Source of the DNA: Corallococcus praedator
GTDB lineage: Bacteria > Myxococcota > Myxococcia > Myxococcales > Myxococcaceae
Assembly (NCBI RefSeq): GCF_003612125.1
Contig: NZ_RAWI01000047.1
Span: forward strand, 1-36,818
Length of the DNA: 36,818 nucleotides
Direction of reading: 5' to 3'
A model generated the notes under the pieces. The model was not told the origin of the DNA, did no database searches, and was given only the letters and a program-made list of their open reading frames with translations. A program made the translations under genes and the position numbers. Below are positions 7,138 through 15,125 of this stretch, one piece after another. The number at the start of each line of letters is the position of its first letter. Within the stretch, counting starts at the first letter, position 1.

Positions 7138-9315
7138 TCAACTGACCCGAAAGCTGATCCGAAGTAGCGCATCGAGATCAGTAAGCCTGTCGCCCTTCTC
7201 CTCGCGCTCATCCATGATTGCGGTGAGGAAGGCGGCCTGTTCGGATGATAGGCGCGTGTGGTCTACGACGGAGAGAGGTGGGCCGCTGACGAGGAGGAAC
7301 ATGGCACCGCCTCCTGGGCTGAGATCCACGAAAACGTAACCTTCACCAAGCTTCGAGAACCAGCCCGGAGTGCGGGACGCGGTGCGTACAAGGTAGTCGA
7401 GCCGCAGTGAGATGAACCGGGTAGTCTTGCGGCCCCGCGATGCGGTGGTGTGACCGCGCCCGGCCGGGTAGCTGAGCAGGGAGCGGCTCTGAAGGCCCTT
7501 GAGCCAGGCCAAGTTCCACCGAGGCTCAACGCGCCGGGTGAGCTGGGCCGCGGCATGGTCCGCCGACAGGTCCAACTGCATCAGCGTCGACTCGCCCGCC
7601 GCCTCTCGCAGGAGGTCCACCATGCGCTTCTGACCAATGTTTTGTTGCACGTGAACCCACTCGTGCAGGAAGTACAGCATGGCGGTAGCCAGGAGCTCTT
7701 CCCTGTCAGAGATGCTGGCCACCAGCTGCTGATAGCTCGGCTCGTGAAGGGTGACGCAGTCGCCGCGCACCTCGACTTGAGCCGCCTGGGGCAGAGCCGC
7801 GAAGCGCACGTCTCTCGCCCCCTGGAACATCCGAGGCAGATCGATACCGAAGACGGGCTCGGTCCACGGTAGGTGAAGGACTCGGCGGAACTCATCCTGG
7901 AGCCAACTCAGAGAGGCTGTGGCGCGACGGGTGAAGTCAGGCCGCTCCAACTCGAGGGTGAGCACGGCTCGGAGGGCGTCCGGGGTCCCTCCAAGTTCGT
8001 GGAGAATTCGCAACGCTAGAGGCGTGTCGTCCGTCGGGGGGGCCGCCTTGAGTGCTTCCTCAAGACCGATGGCCACCGCCGCGCCCAGACCCGGCAGGGC
8101 CGTAAGCTTTAAGAGCGGCTCCAAGTCCTTCCTGGCCCGCAGCCCATGAAGACGAATCCATTCTTTGACCAGATAGTGTGCCCAGTCCGCCACCGCTGTG
8201 GGCGCGTTCGTTTCACTTGCTGCGGTGCCCAGAATCTCCAGCGCGCGGGATAGAGGAGGCACATCGAGGAACCGCAAGGGCTTTGACTGCCCTGGAGGAT
8301 GCTGAAAAGCCAGCCGCCAAGTGACTGGATGAAAGCGCTCGTTGGCGCCATGGGCGATGGCCTCGAAGCGCCCCTCGACGAGTCCCTGGAGAATGGCCTG
8401 GCTCGCCCGAGGCAGCTTCTTCGGAACCTGCAGCGGATGGGAACAGTGCTCGGCCCACCAGTTTCCACGGTACATCGCGGCCACCAACTCGCAAATGAGC
8501 GTACCTGTAGCACCTTCCTCGAGCACACGCTCCGCCACCTGCCAGAAGAGTTCCATGTGCTGAGTCTCGACGCCCTCCTCTGGTCTGGCGTGAAGAGAGA
8601 GGAAACGAAGAACGAGCTGAAGCTCCGCAGGCTTTCCCTCGGCGAGGCACTCCAACAGCATGACGAGCAGTGGCCCCTGCCCTGGCTGGCGAAGTTCCGC
8701 TGCGCCCTTTTCGATCATCCACTGAGCCAGGGGAACGAAAGACCTGAGCAGATCGGTGCGTCGGCGCAGCTCCAGGAGGCGCTGCTCTTGTGCGCTCTGC
8801 TCCTGTGCTGTTCTGTCTTTGCTGGATTCTGCTTGTGAGTGGAGGCCGAGGAGCTGACTGATGTTCTCAATTTGCCAGTCTCGATTGCCGGCAACACTTG
8901 AGAGATGGCTCCGGGTGGCATTCAGGATCTTGGCCACCAGTCCCGCGTCTCCAGCCTTGGCGCTCTGCGCAATCCACCCCACCAGCGGATCGAGGACTGG
9001 TCCAATGGAGGCTGCGGTAGTAGGGGCGGCGATGAGCTCCGCGAATACGCGCGGCAGGAAGTCATGAAGGTCGGCGCTAATGGGTACTCCCATCAACTGT
9101 CGGGCCAGCCTAGCCACCAGAGCAGTGGCCATGCCGCTGCGCCCGGAACGTCTGTCGACCCCGCACGCGACCTCGACCCATAGGGCAGCCGTAGCTGTCC
9201 ACGTCTGGTCCTCCAGCCGACTTTCGAGGACGACAGAAGCCTCTTCCGGAGAGAGTCCTGCGGCGTAGTGCAACTGCGCCACAACGTTGCCTTTGAATGC
9301 TTCCGCGGGAATCAT
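7138..9315 (-). CDS. Large helical protein with C-terminal HEXXH metallopeptidase domain
   Basis: This 725-residue protein starts at ATG 9315 behind AGAGGGG, preferred over an ATG 16 codons upstream. Residues 1-480 are almost entirely helical, Leu/Ala-rich and HEAT-like in feel, with a Gln/Glu-rich polar stretch near 160-185. At 551-555 the sequence HEWVH, preceded by LYFL, gives a zincin site. LDLSADHAAA (Asp586) downstream is a plausible third ligand. No signal peptide is seen, so it is probably cytoplasmic. The gene is alone on its strand between nuclease genes and the ABC-3C operon. Large adaptor-like helical regions joined to a peptidase are typical of conflict-system effectors, but I do not recognise a named family. 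Substrate unknown. Confidence 0.65.
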   Translation of the reverse strand: MIPAEAFKGNVVAQLHYAAGLSPEEASVVLESRLEDQTWTATAALWVEVACGVDRRSGRSGMATALVARLARQLMGVPISADLHDFLPRVFAELIAAPTTAASIGPVLDPLVGWIAQSAKAGDAGLVAKILNATRSHLSSVAGNRDWQIENISQLLGLHSQAESSKDRTAQEQSAQEQRLLELRRRTDLLRSFVPLAQWMIEKGAAELRQPGQGPLLVMLLECLAEGKPAELQLVLRFLSLHARPEEGVETQHMELFWQVAERVLEEGATGTLICELVAAMYRGNWWAEHCSHPLQVPKKLPRASQAILQGLVEGRFEAIAHGANERFHPVTWRLAFQHPPGQSKPLRFLDVPPLSRALEILGTAASETNAPTAVADWAHYLVKEWIRLHGLRARKDLEPLLKLTALPGLGAAVAIGLEEALKAAPPTDDTPLALRILHELGGTPDALRAVLTLELERPDFTRRATASLSWLQDEFRRVLHLPWTEPVFGIDLPRMFQGARDVRFAALPQAAQVEVRGDCVTLHEPSYQQLVASISDREELLATAMLYFLHEWVHVQQNIGQKRMVDLLREAAGESTLMQLDLSADHAAAQLTRRVEPRWNLAWLKGLQSRSLLSYPAGRGHTTASRGRKTTRFISLRLDYLVRTASRTPGWFSKLGEGYVFVDLSPGGGAMFLLVSGPPLSVVDHTRLSSEQAAFLTAIMDEREEKGDRLTDLDALLRISFRVS

Positions 9316-10111
9316 GGAGTACCCCTCTTGGCGCAGTCTACACTGCCGACGTCCAACCCACATGCCAGCGGCATTCCTGGGAGTGCTCTCTCTGCCAACG
9401 TGAGTGAGACAGTTCGTACCCGGTAGTTTTGCGTGCAGGGCGAGCTAGGCACTTCGGCCTCGACGTCGCGCTGCTCGCCCAACGCCACCAGGTGTACCAG
9501 CGCGCTCGCGCACGTCATCCTGAGCGTTGGAGCCGCGACACGCGCGACTGGACGCCAGCGGGCCCCGTGCGCCTCAACCCCTCACCGGAAGTGCAGGAGC
9601 TGAAGCGCATCGGCTGAACCCCTTCACGCGACATCTACCTTGACGCTCAACGCTTCCTGGAGACAGTAGCCATCTCCCCATGGTGAGTCGAGGAGCTGCC
9701 GGCCGCCAGGGAATCACCCCTAGGTGGTATGGACCAGCCGGCTCGGCGGTGCCTTCGAACGCGCCGCGCCCGAAGGCGCGGACAAGGGACTTCTGGAGAG
9801 CCTCTGCCCGCGGGCGCAGACAGAGACGTGAGGGCACAGAGCGGCTCTTCGAGTGGGTCTTTGGAGACCAGAGAGACTCACCAAGAGCCGGCCGGCGTCC
9901 ACGCTTGACGCGAGGAGTAGGGAAGGCGCCATCATCCCGGCATGAGTCAGGCCTCTCTTCCTCGACCACCCCCGTCCTTTCTGCCTCCATCGCAGATGCA
10001 GCGATGGCGTTCTTGGAGGGGCGGTATCCACAGAAGGTCGGGCGTTTCTAGCGCGAAGCCCGAAAGGGCAATTGGCTCAACCTCTTCGTCGCGAAGGCTC
10101 TCGGGACCTCG
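9316..10111. other. Gene-poor stretch with transposase remnant
   Basis: It contains the IS3-type tail at 9429-9617. No other coding frame looks real: codon choice in 9,620-10,050 is irregular and frames are interrupted, including a TAG at 10049-10051. It separates the metallopeptidase gene from the ABC-3C operon and probably holds that operon's promoter, which I could not place. Confidence 0.5.
9429..9617 (+). pseudogene. IS3-family transposase C-terminal remnant
   Basis: The last 60 or so codons match the typical end of IS3-family OrfB transposases: a helix like VALLAQRHQVYQRARARHPERW followed by TRDWTPAGPVRLNP. The DDE catalytic core and everything upstream are missing, and no terminal inverted repeats are visible. 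It marks past insertion-sequence activity between two defence loci. Confidence 0.6.
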
Positions 10112-10417
10112 ATGAATTGCATCGCGCCCGACGGGTCGTGGGGCCTCTGGTCGCACATCGGTGCGGCTGGCGTGTCCGCCTCCAAGCACGGCGAGTACCT
10201 CCGCATGTGCCGTGAGTCGCCGGACGAGTCACCTCTTGGCTGCTTCACGTTCCAGTGGTGGGCTCTGACGGCGAATGGGGCGCGCTTGGTTCCAGAGGGC
10301 TGCGACTTTCGGTACAGGCCCAGCCTGCTCATACCTGTGGATCAGGAGACGACCATGCACCGCACTCGGTTCATCATCGAGGTGCTACGCCTCGACAACG
10401 CGGAGGCAGCCGCGTGA
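10112..10417 (+). CDS. Small ORF coupled to the ABC-3C operon, unrecognised
   Basis: This 101-codon frame has its stop overlapping the GTG start of the effector gene (GTGA), the same 4-base coupling used throughout this operon. The product is Trp- and Cys-rich in the middle (SWGLWSH, CFTFQWWALTANG) with no known motif. Its ATG has only a weak ribosome site. It may be a fourth component, a leader that couples translation, or a decayed gene end, since the frame stays open back to a TAG at 10049. Evidence for expression is only the overlap. Confidence 0.4.
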   Translation: MNCIAPDGSWGLWSHIGAAGVSASKHGEYLRMCRESPDESPLGCFTFQWWALTANGARLVPEGCDFRYRPSLLIPVDQETTMHRTRFIIEVLRLDNAEAAA

Positions 10418-11508
10418 GGAAGCCGATACCGACGACAGTTCCAATCCCTCGGCCGCCAGCGCCGCCTCCCGGACTGGCTGCGGATGTCGTCGCGTCGGGT
10501 CTGCCGGTGCACCCCGAGGACCGGATTAAGCTATTTAGCGCGGAGCAATGGGAGCGCTTCGTCCAAGAGTGGGTCGACTCACTTCGCGACATGTACGAAC
10601 TCGTCGAACGATGCGGCAGCGCAGGGGACATGGGGCGCGACGTCATTGCGACGGTGAAAGGGGGGACCACCGGGGCATGGGACAATTACCAGTGTAAGCA
10701 CTACAAGGCCTCGTTGGAGCCCAACGACATTTGGATCGAGTTGGGGAAGCTCGCGTACTACACGAAGCGTGGTGATTACTCGTACCCACGCCGCTATTAC
10801 TTCATCGCGCCGAGAGGGGCAGGCACCAAGCTATCGAACCTCCTGAAGAAGCCGGAGGCGCTGCGCACTGGACTCCTAGCCAACTGGAAAACGGCTTGCC
10901 GAACGAAAATCACGAAGAAGGAGGTGGTCGAATGCGACGCAGCGATGGAGGCGCACATCGCGAGCCTCAACTTCGCCATTTTCGAGGCAACGCCTGTACT
11001 GCGGATCCTCGACGCGCACGCGAAGACTCGCTGGTACGCGGCCCGATTTGGAGGAGGGCTTCCTCTGCGTCCCGAACCGCTCACTCCCCCAGCGGCGCCG
11101 ACGGACAACGAAACCGTCTTCGTTGGTGAACTCCGGCGCGCCTATGCCGAGCATCTAAAGAAAGATGTGAACGACGTCGAGAAAGACCTCGCGGGGTACG
11201 ATGACATTCGCGATCACTTCGCTGACGCCCGCATTGAGTTCTATAGCGCCGAGGGCCTGCGAACGTTCTCTCGCGACACGCTGCCTCCAGGTGAGTTCGA
11301 GAAGCTCCAAGACGAGGTCCACTCGGGCATTAAGGATGACCTGCGGGGCGAATACTCGGATGGCTACCGTCGTGTCCTGGCTGTAGTGAAGACCGCACGC
11401 CTCCTTCCTCTCAACAGCCACCCGCTAAGTACCCGCATCCACAATCGAGATCGTGGCGGTATTTGCCACCAGCTTGCTAACAACGGGAAGTTCCGGTGGG
11501 TCAAATGA
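10414..11508 (+). CDS. ABC-3C system effector: REase-fold nuclease plus ABC-3C C-terminal domain
   Basis: This 364-residue protein uses GTG 10414, seven bases after GGAGG. A proline-rich start (about 1-30) is followed by a restriction-endonuclease-like domain. GRD (Asp76) and QCK (Gln93-Lys95, in WDNYQCKHYK) form the D...Q-x-K site seen in Mrr-type nucleases. Residues 225-364 match the C-terminal domain of ABC-three-component effectors: FYSAEGLRTFSRD, then a conserved end with DRGGICHQLAN. It overlaps the next gene by 4 bases. In ABC-3C conflict systems the effector is thought to be held in check by the middle component and the ATPase and unleashed on invader nucleic acid. That role is from family knowledge, not tested here. 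Confidence 0.85.
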   Translation: MRKPIPTTVPIPRPPAPPPGLAADVVASGLPVHPEDRIKLFSAEQWERFVQEWVDSLRDMYELVERCGSAGDMGRDVIATVKGGTTGAWDNYQCKHYKASLEPNDIWIELGKLAYYTKRGDYSYPRRYYFIAPRGAGTKLSNLLKKPEALRTGLLANWKTACRTKITKKEVVECDAAMEAHIASLNFAIFEATPVLRILDAHAKTRWYAARFGGGLPLRPEPLTPPAAPTDNETVFVGELRRAYAEHLKKDVNDVEKDLAGYDDIRDHFADARIEFYSAEGLRTFSRDTLPPGEFEKLQDEVHSGIKDDLRGEYSDGYRRVLAVVKTARLLPLNSHPLSTRIHNRDRGGICHQLANNGKFRWVK

Positions 11509-12014
11509 CAGCAGATAACCCGAGTCACTTCGTCACTCCGTTCAACGGGCCAGTGGAGATTGGGCTTCGCGCGCTCTGCGTGCTCACGGCAGCGTACCCG
11601 GCGGCGTACGCGCTTCAGCGACTGGTGGTCTTCGACTACCTGCTGGTCCACTCCGATGACGTACCTGGTGGTCCTACCGGTTTGCATCCGCGGACGCCTC
11701 ATCGAGGAGGCGAGATCCTTGTGCGTCGCGGCGTGCTGCAGGATGGGCTCTCGCTCTACGAGAGCCGGGGGCTCATCCTTCGCGCCTTCCAGGAGGGCGG
11801 CATCTTCTTCTCGGCAACCGATAGGTCCGGCGGCTTCCTTGATGCGCTCAGCAGCGAGTACCTCAAGGGGCTTCGCTCGCGGGCTGACTGGGTTGTTGAT
11901 AGCTTTGGGCTGCTGGATGGCGCAGAACTTGACGCGATGGTTCGCGAGAGCATCGGCACATGGGGGGCGGAGTTCGCGATGGAATCTGTCCTCTGGGCAG
12001 AGGAGGCATCGTGA
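11505..12014 (+). CDS. ABC-three component system middle component 2 (MC2)
   Basis: This 169-residue protein starts at ATG 11505, overlapping the effector stop (ATGA). The N-terminal half carries the family signature PFNGPVEIGLRALCVLTAA, YALQRLVVFDYLLVHS and GGPTGLHPRTPHRGGE, which I recognise from ABC-3C middle component 2 proteins. It is cytoplasmic, with no catalytic motif. Its place between effector and ATPase is the standard order of these systems, where it presumably links the two. The stop overlaps the ATPase start (GTGA), so all three products are translationally coupled. Confidence 0.85.
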   Translation: MTADNPSHFVTPFNGPVEIGLRALCVLTAAYPAAYALQRLVVFDYLLVHSDDVPGGPTGLHPRTPHRGGEILVRRGVLQDGLSLYESRGLILRAFQEGGIFFSATDRSGGFLDALSSEYLKGLRSRADWVVDSFGLLDGAELDAMVRESIGTWGAEFAMESVLWAEEAS

Positions 12015-13861
12015 AGTTCGGCTTCGCGCTTCGTCGACTCTCATTGACCGGTCCCGGCAAGCCGTCTGCCGAGGTGGTGTTCACCCGCGGCCTCAATGTC
12101 ATCGCTGGGCCCTCGGACACGGGAAAGAGCTTCATCGCCCAGTGTCTTGACTACGCCCTTGGTGGCGGTGAGGTGCCGAAGGCCATCCCTGAGGCTGCGG
12201 GCTACACAACGGTCGTCCTCGAGATCGAGTCGCACCAAGACCATCGAGTCTACAAACTTGAGCGAAGTCTGCGTGGCGGCGAGGTCCGCTGCACAACTGA
12301 AGGCCAATCGGACCGCATCCTCGCGGCCAAGCACCGAGGGGGCAAGGAGGACTCGGTCTCGCAATTCCTCCTCGACCTATCAGGGCTGAGTGGCAAGAAG
12401 GTTCGAGTTAACGAGCAAGGCAAGACCCGCCCGCTAAGCTTCCGCGACATCGCGCGGCTCGTCATCATCGACGAAGTGACGGTCATCAAGGATGCCTCGC
12501 CCGTGCTGAGCGGACAGCACACATCCAAGACTGTTGAGAGTGGTGTCTTCCGGCTCCTCCTCACGGGGACCGACGATTCATCGGTGATCGCGAAGGAAGA
12601 CCCGAAGGTTGAAAAGGGGCGCCAAGCAGGGAAAGCCGAGCTCCTCGAAAGCCTGCTGATAAGTGCTCGCGAGCGGCTATCTGACCTAGGCGACGTTGGA
12701 AGCCTCACCGACGAGCGCGACCGCCTCGCACGCATCGAGGCTGCGCTGCAGACGGCCATGTCCGAACGAAATGCCGCGCAGGCAAGTGCAGCACCGCTGG
12801 AGGCGAAGCGGCGTGAAGCGTGGACTGCACTGCGCGTCGTAGACTCGAAGCTCGCGGTCATGGCCGAGTTGCAGACGCGGTTCGATCTGCTGCAGGAGCA
12901 GTACTCTTCTGACCTTCGACGTTTGGAAGCGATTGCCGAGGCGGGCGTGCGCCTCGACCAGCTTAAGGAAGAGCGCTGCCCAATGTGCGGTGCCCTCGCT
13001 GAGCACCACGAGAATGCTCACCGAGAAGTGCAGCTCGCTCCTGTAGACGTGTTCCAGGCGTGTAAGGCGGAATCCGCCAAGACTTTCAAACTCCTTCAGG
13101 ATCTGCAGGCGACACGCGTAGCGACCGCCACCGAGGCAGAGCAGCTCCGAAGCGTACGTGCGGCTCGGCAACAAGAGGTCGATGCAATTGCAGCAGAGCT
13201 AAAGTCTCTACTGGAACGGCACGTTGACGTTGCCACGAAGAAGGTCGATGAGCTGCGAGCAGAGGAGGGAACCACTCGCAAGGCACTCGACCTGCTCGAG
13301 CGCGCCCAGGAAATGGAAGCGCTCCTCGAGGAGGCGAACACACCGAAGAAGAGGGAACGAGCCGAGGGCCCGAGTTCGGCGGTGAGCACCGCGCAGGCCG
13401 ACCCCTTCAGCAGAGAGGTCGAAGCGCTCTTGCAGGCCTGGCACTTCCCGAACCTTGATCGAGTCTCCTTCAGCGAGAACGACCAAGATGTCGTCATCTC
13501 CGGTCGTGCACGGAAGAGCCACGGAAAGGGCGTTCGTGCGATTATTAGGGCAGCATTCAACCTTGCGCTCTTGCGCCTTTGCGTGAAGGACGAGCGTCCG
13601 TTCCCGAACTTCGTACTCATCGATTCCCCGTTGATCGTCTATGAAGAGCCGGATGCAGACGAAGCCTCGTTCCCACAGGAACTCAAGAAGCACTTCTGGG
13701 AGAGCGTGAGGTCGTCCTTCGCCGACGCGCAGGTCATCATCATCGAGAACAGCAAGCAGCTTCCGAACAACGGAGCCATCGGCGACGTGAATGTCGTGCT
13801 CTTCACCGGGAACGACCAGGGGCGTAGAGGCTTCATTCCGGAGGCGGGGACCGCTGCTTGA
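12011..13861 (+). CDS. ABC-3C system ATPase, Rad50/SMC-like with zinc hook
   Basis: This 616-residue protein starts at GTG 12011, with AGGAGG four bases upstream. Walker A is GPSDTGKS (33-40). Two coiled-coil arms (about 200-320 and 345-450) flank a zinc hook, C323-P-M-C326. The C-terminal lobe has the Walker B-like strand FVLIDSPL (Asp538). This is the Rad50-like layout of ABC-3C ATPases, which are expected to sense DNA or a nucleoprotein signal and control the effector. The protein looks intact, with no frameshift. It is the last gene of the operon, and no clear hairpin terminator was found after it. Confidence 0.88.
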   Translation: MKFGFALRRLSLTGPGKPSAEVVFTRGLNVIAGPSDTGKSFIAQCLDYALGGGEVPKAIPEAAGYTTVVLEIESHQDHRVYKLERSLRGGEVRCTTEGQSDRILAAKHRGGKEDSVSQFLLDLSGLSGKKVRVNEQGKTRPLSFRDIARLVIIDEVTVIKDASPVLSGQHTSKTVESGVFRLLLTGTDDSSVIAKEDPKVEKGRQAGKAELLESLLISARERLSDLGDVGSLTDERDRLARIEAALQTAMSERNAAQASAAPLEAKRREAWTALRVVDSKLAVMAELQTRFDLLQEQYSSDLRRLEAIAEAGVRLDQLKEERCPMCGALAEHHENAHREVQLAPVDVFQACKAESAKTFKLLQDLQATRVATATEAEQLRSVRAARQQEVDAIAAELKSLLERHVDVATKKVDELRAEEGTTRKALDLLERAQEMEALLEEANTPKKRERAEGPSSAVSTAQADPFSREVEALLQAWHFPNLDRVSFSENDQDVVISGRARKSHGKGVRAIIRAAFNLALLRLCVKDERPFPNFVLIDSPLIVYEEPDADEASFPQELKKHFWESVRSSFADAQVIIIENSKQLPNNGAIGDVNVVLFTGNDQGRRGFIPEAGTAA

Positions 13862-14264
13862 GTTTCGGCGTGGCTTCGCGGCACGGCGCCCAGAGCCCCG
13901 TTCGGACTGCGAGGCACCCGACGCCCGGTACAACCCGTTCGCCGTGTCACGCGCCAACGTAGGTCCCTTTCGCGGCACTCCTTGTGGGCTGCTCCGAGCC
14001 CACCGCTTCTGCCCGGGGCAGCGCGGGCACTGGAAGGCTCAGCACAGGAGAGGGCGAACGTCGGCGCATCCTCGGGCTGTCATTGTGGCCCAGAGGTCTC
14101 TTTCGGAGGCACGCGCCCCGCGTGGAGAAGAGCAGAGAGGCAGGGACAGATGGCTGTGCCGGTCGAGAAGCGCGGCCGAGACAGTCTGAGAGCCGTCTCG
14201 GAGAGTCTGCGCCGCGCGACGAAATCGTGAGCACCCGGTAGGTGCCCGCCGCGTTTCGCTCTCT

Positions 14265-14276
14265 CGGTTAACAGCC
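14265..14276. repeat. 12-base copy of the tRNA-Asn anticodon arm (possible attachment-site remnant)
   Basis: CGGTTAACAGCC here is identical to 14681-14692 inside the tRNA-Asn gene, covering its anticodon loop and part of the stem. The two are 416 bases apart in direct orientation on the side of the tRNA 3' end, where integrating elements sit. Identity stops at 12 bases, so chance remains possible. Confidence 0.3.
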
Positions 14277-14391
14277 ACAAGGGGCCAATCCGTCGCTGAA
14301 AGGCTCCGAGCCGCCCTAGAGACAGGGAAGCGAAGCAACCCTGGAAGGTACGACATCGAAAGCCCTGGATTGTTAGAATCGGTCGCCCGTG

Positions 14392-14415
14392 GTGGTTAAC
14401 AAAACTGTTAACCAC
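14392..14415. repeat. Perfect inverted repeat, possible operator
   Basis: GTGGTTAAC-AAAACT-GTTAACCAC has 9-bp arms and a 6-base spacer. No T-tract follows, so it is more like a protein-binding site or recombination site than a terminator. It lies between the ABC-3C operon and the tRNA cluster. Confidence 0.45.
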
Positions 14416-14602
14416 TCTCGGCCTCTCTCTCCCTAAAACGGGTGAAAGAGCGCTCCAGAGAGCCGAACCGGCGACGGAAAAGAGGGGTATCTCGCTCTGC
14501 AGGGTGGAGAGCCGAGAGGGCCCTCTTCAGCACCGCGAGCCAAAATCCCTTGGGATTCAGCGGATTAAGCACGAAGGCCCCGCGATATTCATCGCGAGGC
14601 CC

Positions 14603-14639
14603 GTGTAAAACAAAAAGGCCCTACCGGTTGGTAGGGCCC
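14603..14639 (-). terminator. Intrinsic terminator of the tRNA cluster
   Basis: On the minus strand a 9-bp stem GGCCCTACC / GGTAGGGCC with an AACC loop is followed directly by TTTTTGTTTT. It lies just past the 3' end of tRNA-Asn and is the clearest Rho-independent terminator in the window. Confidence 0.9.
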
Positions 14640-14648
14640 TTCGTTCAG

Positions 14649-14720
14649 CTCCAGGAGAGGGACTCGAATCCCCAACCCCGCGGTTAACAGCCGCGTGCTC
14701 TGCCATTGAGCCATCCTGGA
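14649..14720 (-). tRNA. tRNA-Asn (GTT)
   Basis: The complete cloverleaf has a 7-bp acceptor TCCAGGA/TCCTGGA, D-stem GCTC/GAGC, anticodon stem CGCGG/CCGCG with loop CTGTTAA, and T-arm loop TTCGAGT. The anticodon is GTT. CCA is not encoded. It is third and last in a minus-strand cluster. Confidence 0.95.
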
Positions 14721-14739
14721 AGGTGTTGCGTGACGGCGT

Positions 14740-14815
14740 TGCCGGGAGCGGGATTCGAACCCGCAACCTCCGCGTTCTGAGCGCGGCGCCTCTACCAAGG
14801 TTGGGCTACCCCGGC
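14740..14815 (-). tRNA. Class I tRNA with CAG (Leu) anticodon, atypical
   Basis: All arms fold: acceptor GCCGGGG/TCCCGGC, anticodon stem CCGCG/CGCGG with loop CTCAGAA (anticodon CAG), and T-arm GCGGG/CCCGC with loop TTCGAAT; the discriminator is A. The anticodon reads leucine CUG, yet the variable region is only five bases. Bacterial leucine tRNAs normally have a long class II variable arm. The loop is one base from CTCATAA of a Met-type tRNA. It may be an unusual Leu isoacceptor, a mobile-element tRNA or one with altered charging. Confidence 0.85.
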
Positions 14816-14831
14816 GTGATGCTGAGAGAAG

Positions 14832-14906
14832 TCGGGACGACTGGATTCGAACCAGCGACCTCGCGCGCCCGAGGCGCGCGCTCTGACCAGACTGAGCTAC
14901 GTCCCG
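14832..14906 (-). tRNA. tRNA-Pro (CGG)
   Basis: Complete cloverleaf with acceptor CGGGACG/CGTCCCG, D-stem GCTC/GAGC, anticodon stem CGCGC/GCGCG with loop CTCGGGC (anticodon CGG), and T-loop TTCGAAT. First gene of the three-tRNA minus-strand cluster. Confidence 0.95.
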
Positions 14907-15014
14907 ATGTGAAGTGGAGCATCGAGGGAGGACCCGGACATGACTGAGGCCGGGTCCCCCCTCGGGAGCCCGGCCTCTGGCCCTGCGTCTTCCCTGGGTT
15001 CCAAGGAGGCGGGG

Positions 15015-15125
15015 TCAGGTGCCGGGTGGACTGCCGTGGAAGGAGGCGATCGCCCATTCCAGGCTGTCGGGAGCGGGGACCGGGTCGGGTAGAGGATTCG
15101 GGTTCAGTTCGTTGCGCGTCGTCAT
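15015..15125 (-). CDS. 36-residue small protein
   Basis: ATG 15125 has AAAGGAG about eight bases upstream, and the frame runs 36 codons to TGA 15015-15017. Codon third positions are mostly G or C (28 of 35 after the start), as in real genes here. The product starts MTTRNELNPNPLPDPVP and ends WAIASFHGSPPGT: a proline/asparagine-rich first half and a short hydrophobic helix. There is no Cys and no signal peptide. It is divergent from the TetR gene. It could be a small regulatory peptide or a modified-peptide precursor; nothing next to it is a maturase. Confidence 0.5.
   Translation of the reverse strand: MTTRNELNPNPLPDPVPAPDSLEWAIASFHGSPPGT

Larger units (their letters stand above)
13862..14602. 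other. Island edge: 740-base non-coding stretch before the tRNA cluster
   Basis: No convincing gene. Visible structure: a copy of a 12-base tRNA-Asn segment (14265-14276), a perfect 9-bp inverted repeat (14392-14415), AATCCC-TT-GGGATT (14542-14555) and CGCGAT-ATTC-ATCGCG (14581-14596). This is a typical place for an island boundary, but no integrase gene lies in the window. Confidence 0.5.

Noticed and set aside
6609-7145. 178-codon plus-strand frame after the PLD gene
   Set aside because: Out of frame with the immunity remnant that occupies the same DNA; no codon bias.
9680-10051. 123-codon frame between the IS remnant and the ABC-3C operon
   Set aside because: Irregular composition, no ribosome site, no motif; probably decayed DNA.
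14442-14687. 81-codon frame before the tRNAs
   Set aside because: Arg-rich, runs into the terminator and tRNA-Asn; no homology recognised.
14723-14947. ORF over the tRNA cluster (TTGFEPATSRARGARSDQTELRP)
   Set aside because: This is the well-known artefact of translating tRNA T-arms; the bases are tRNA genes.
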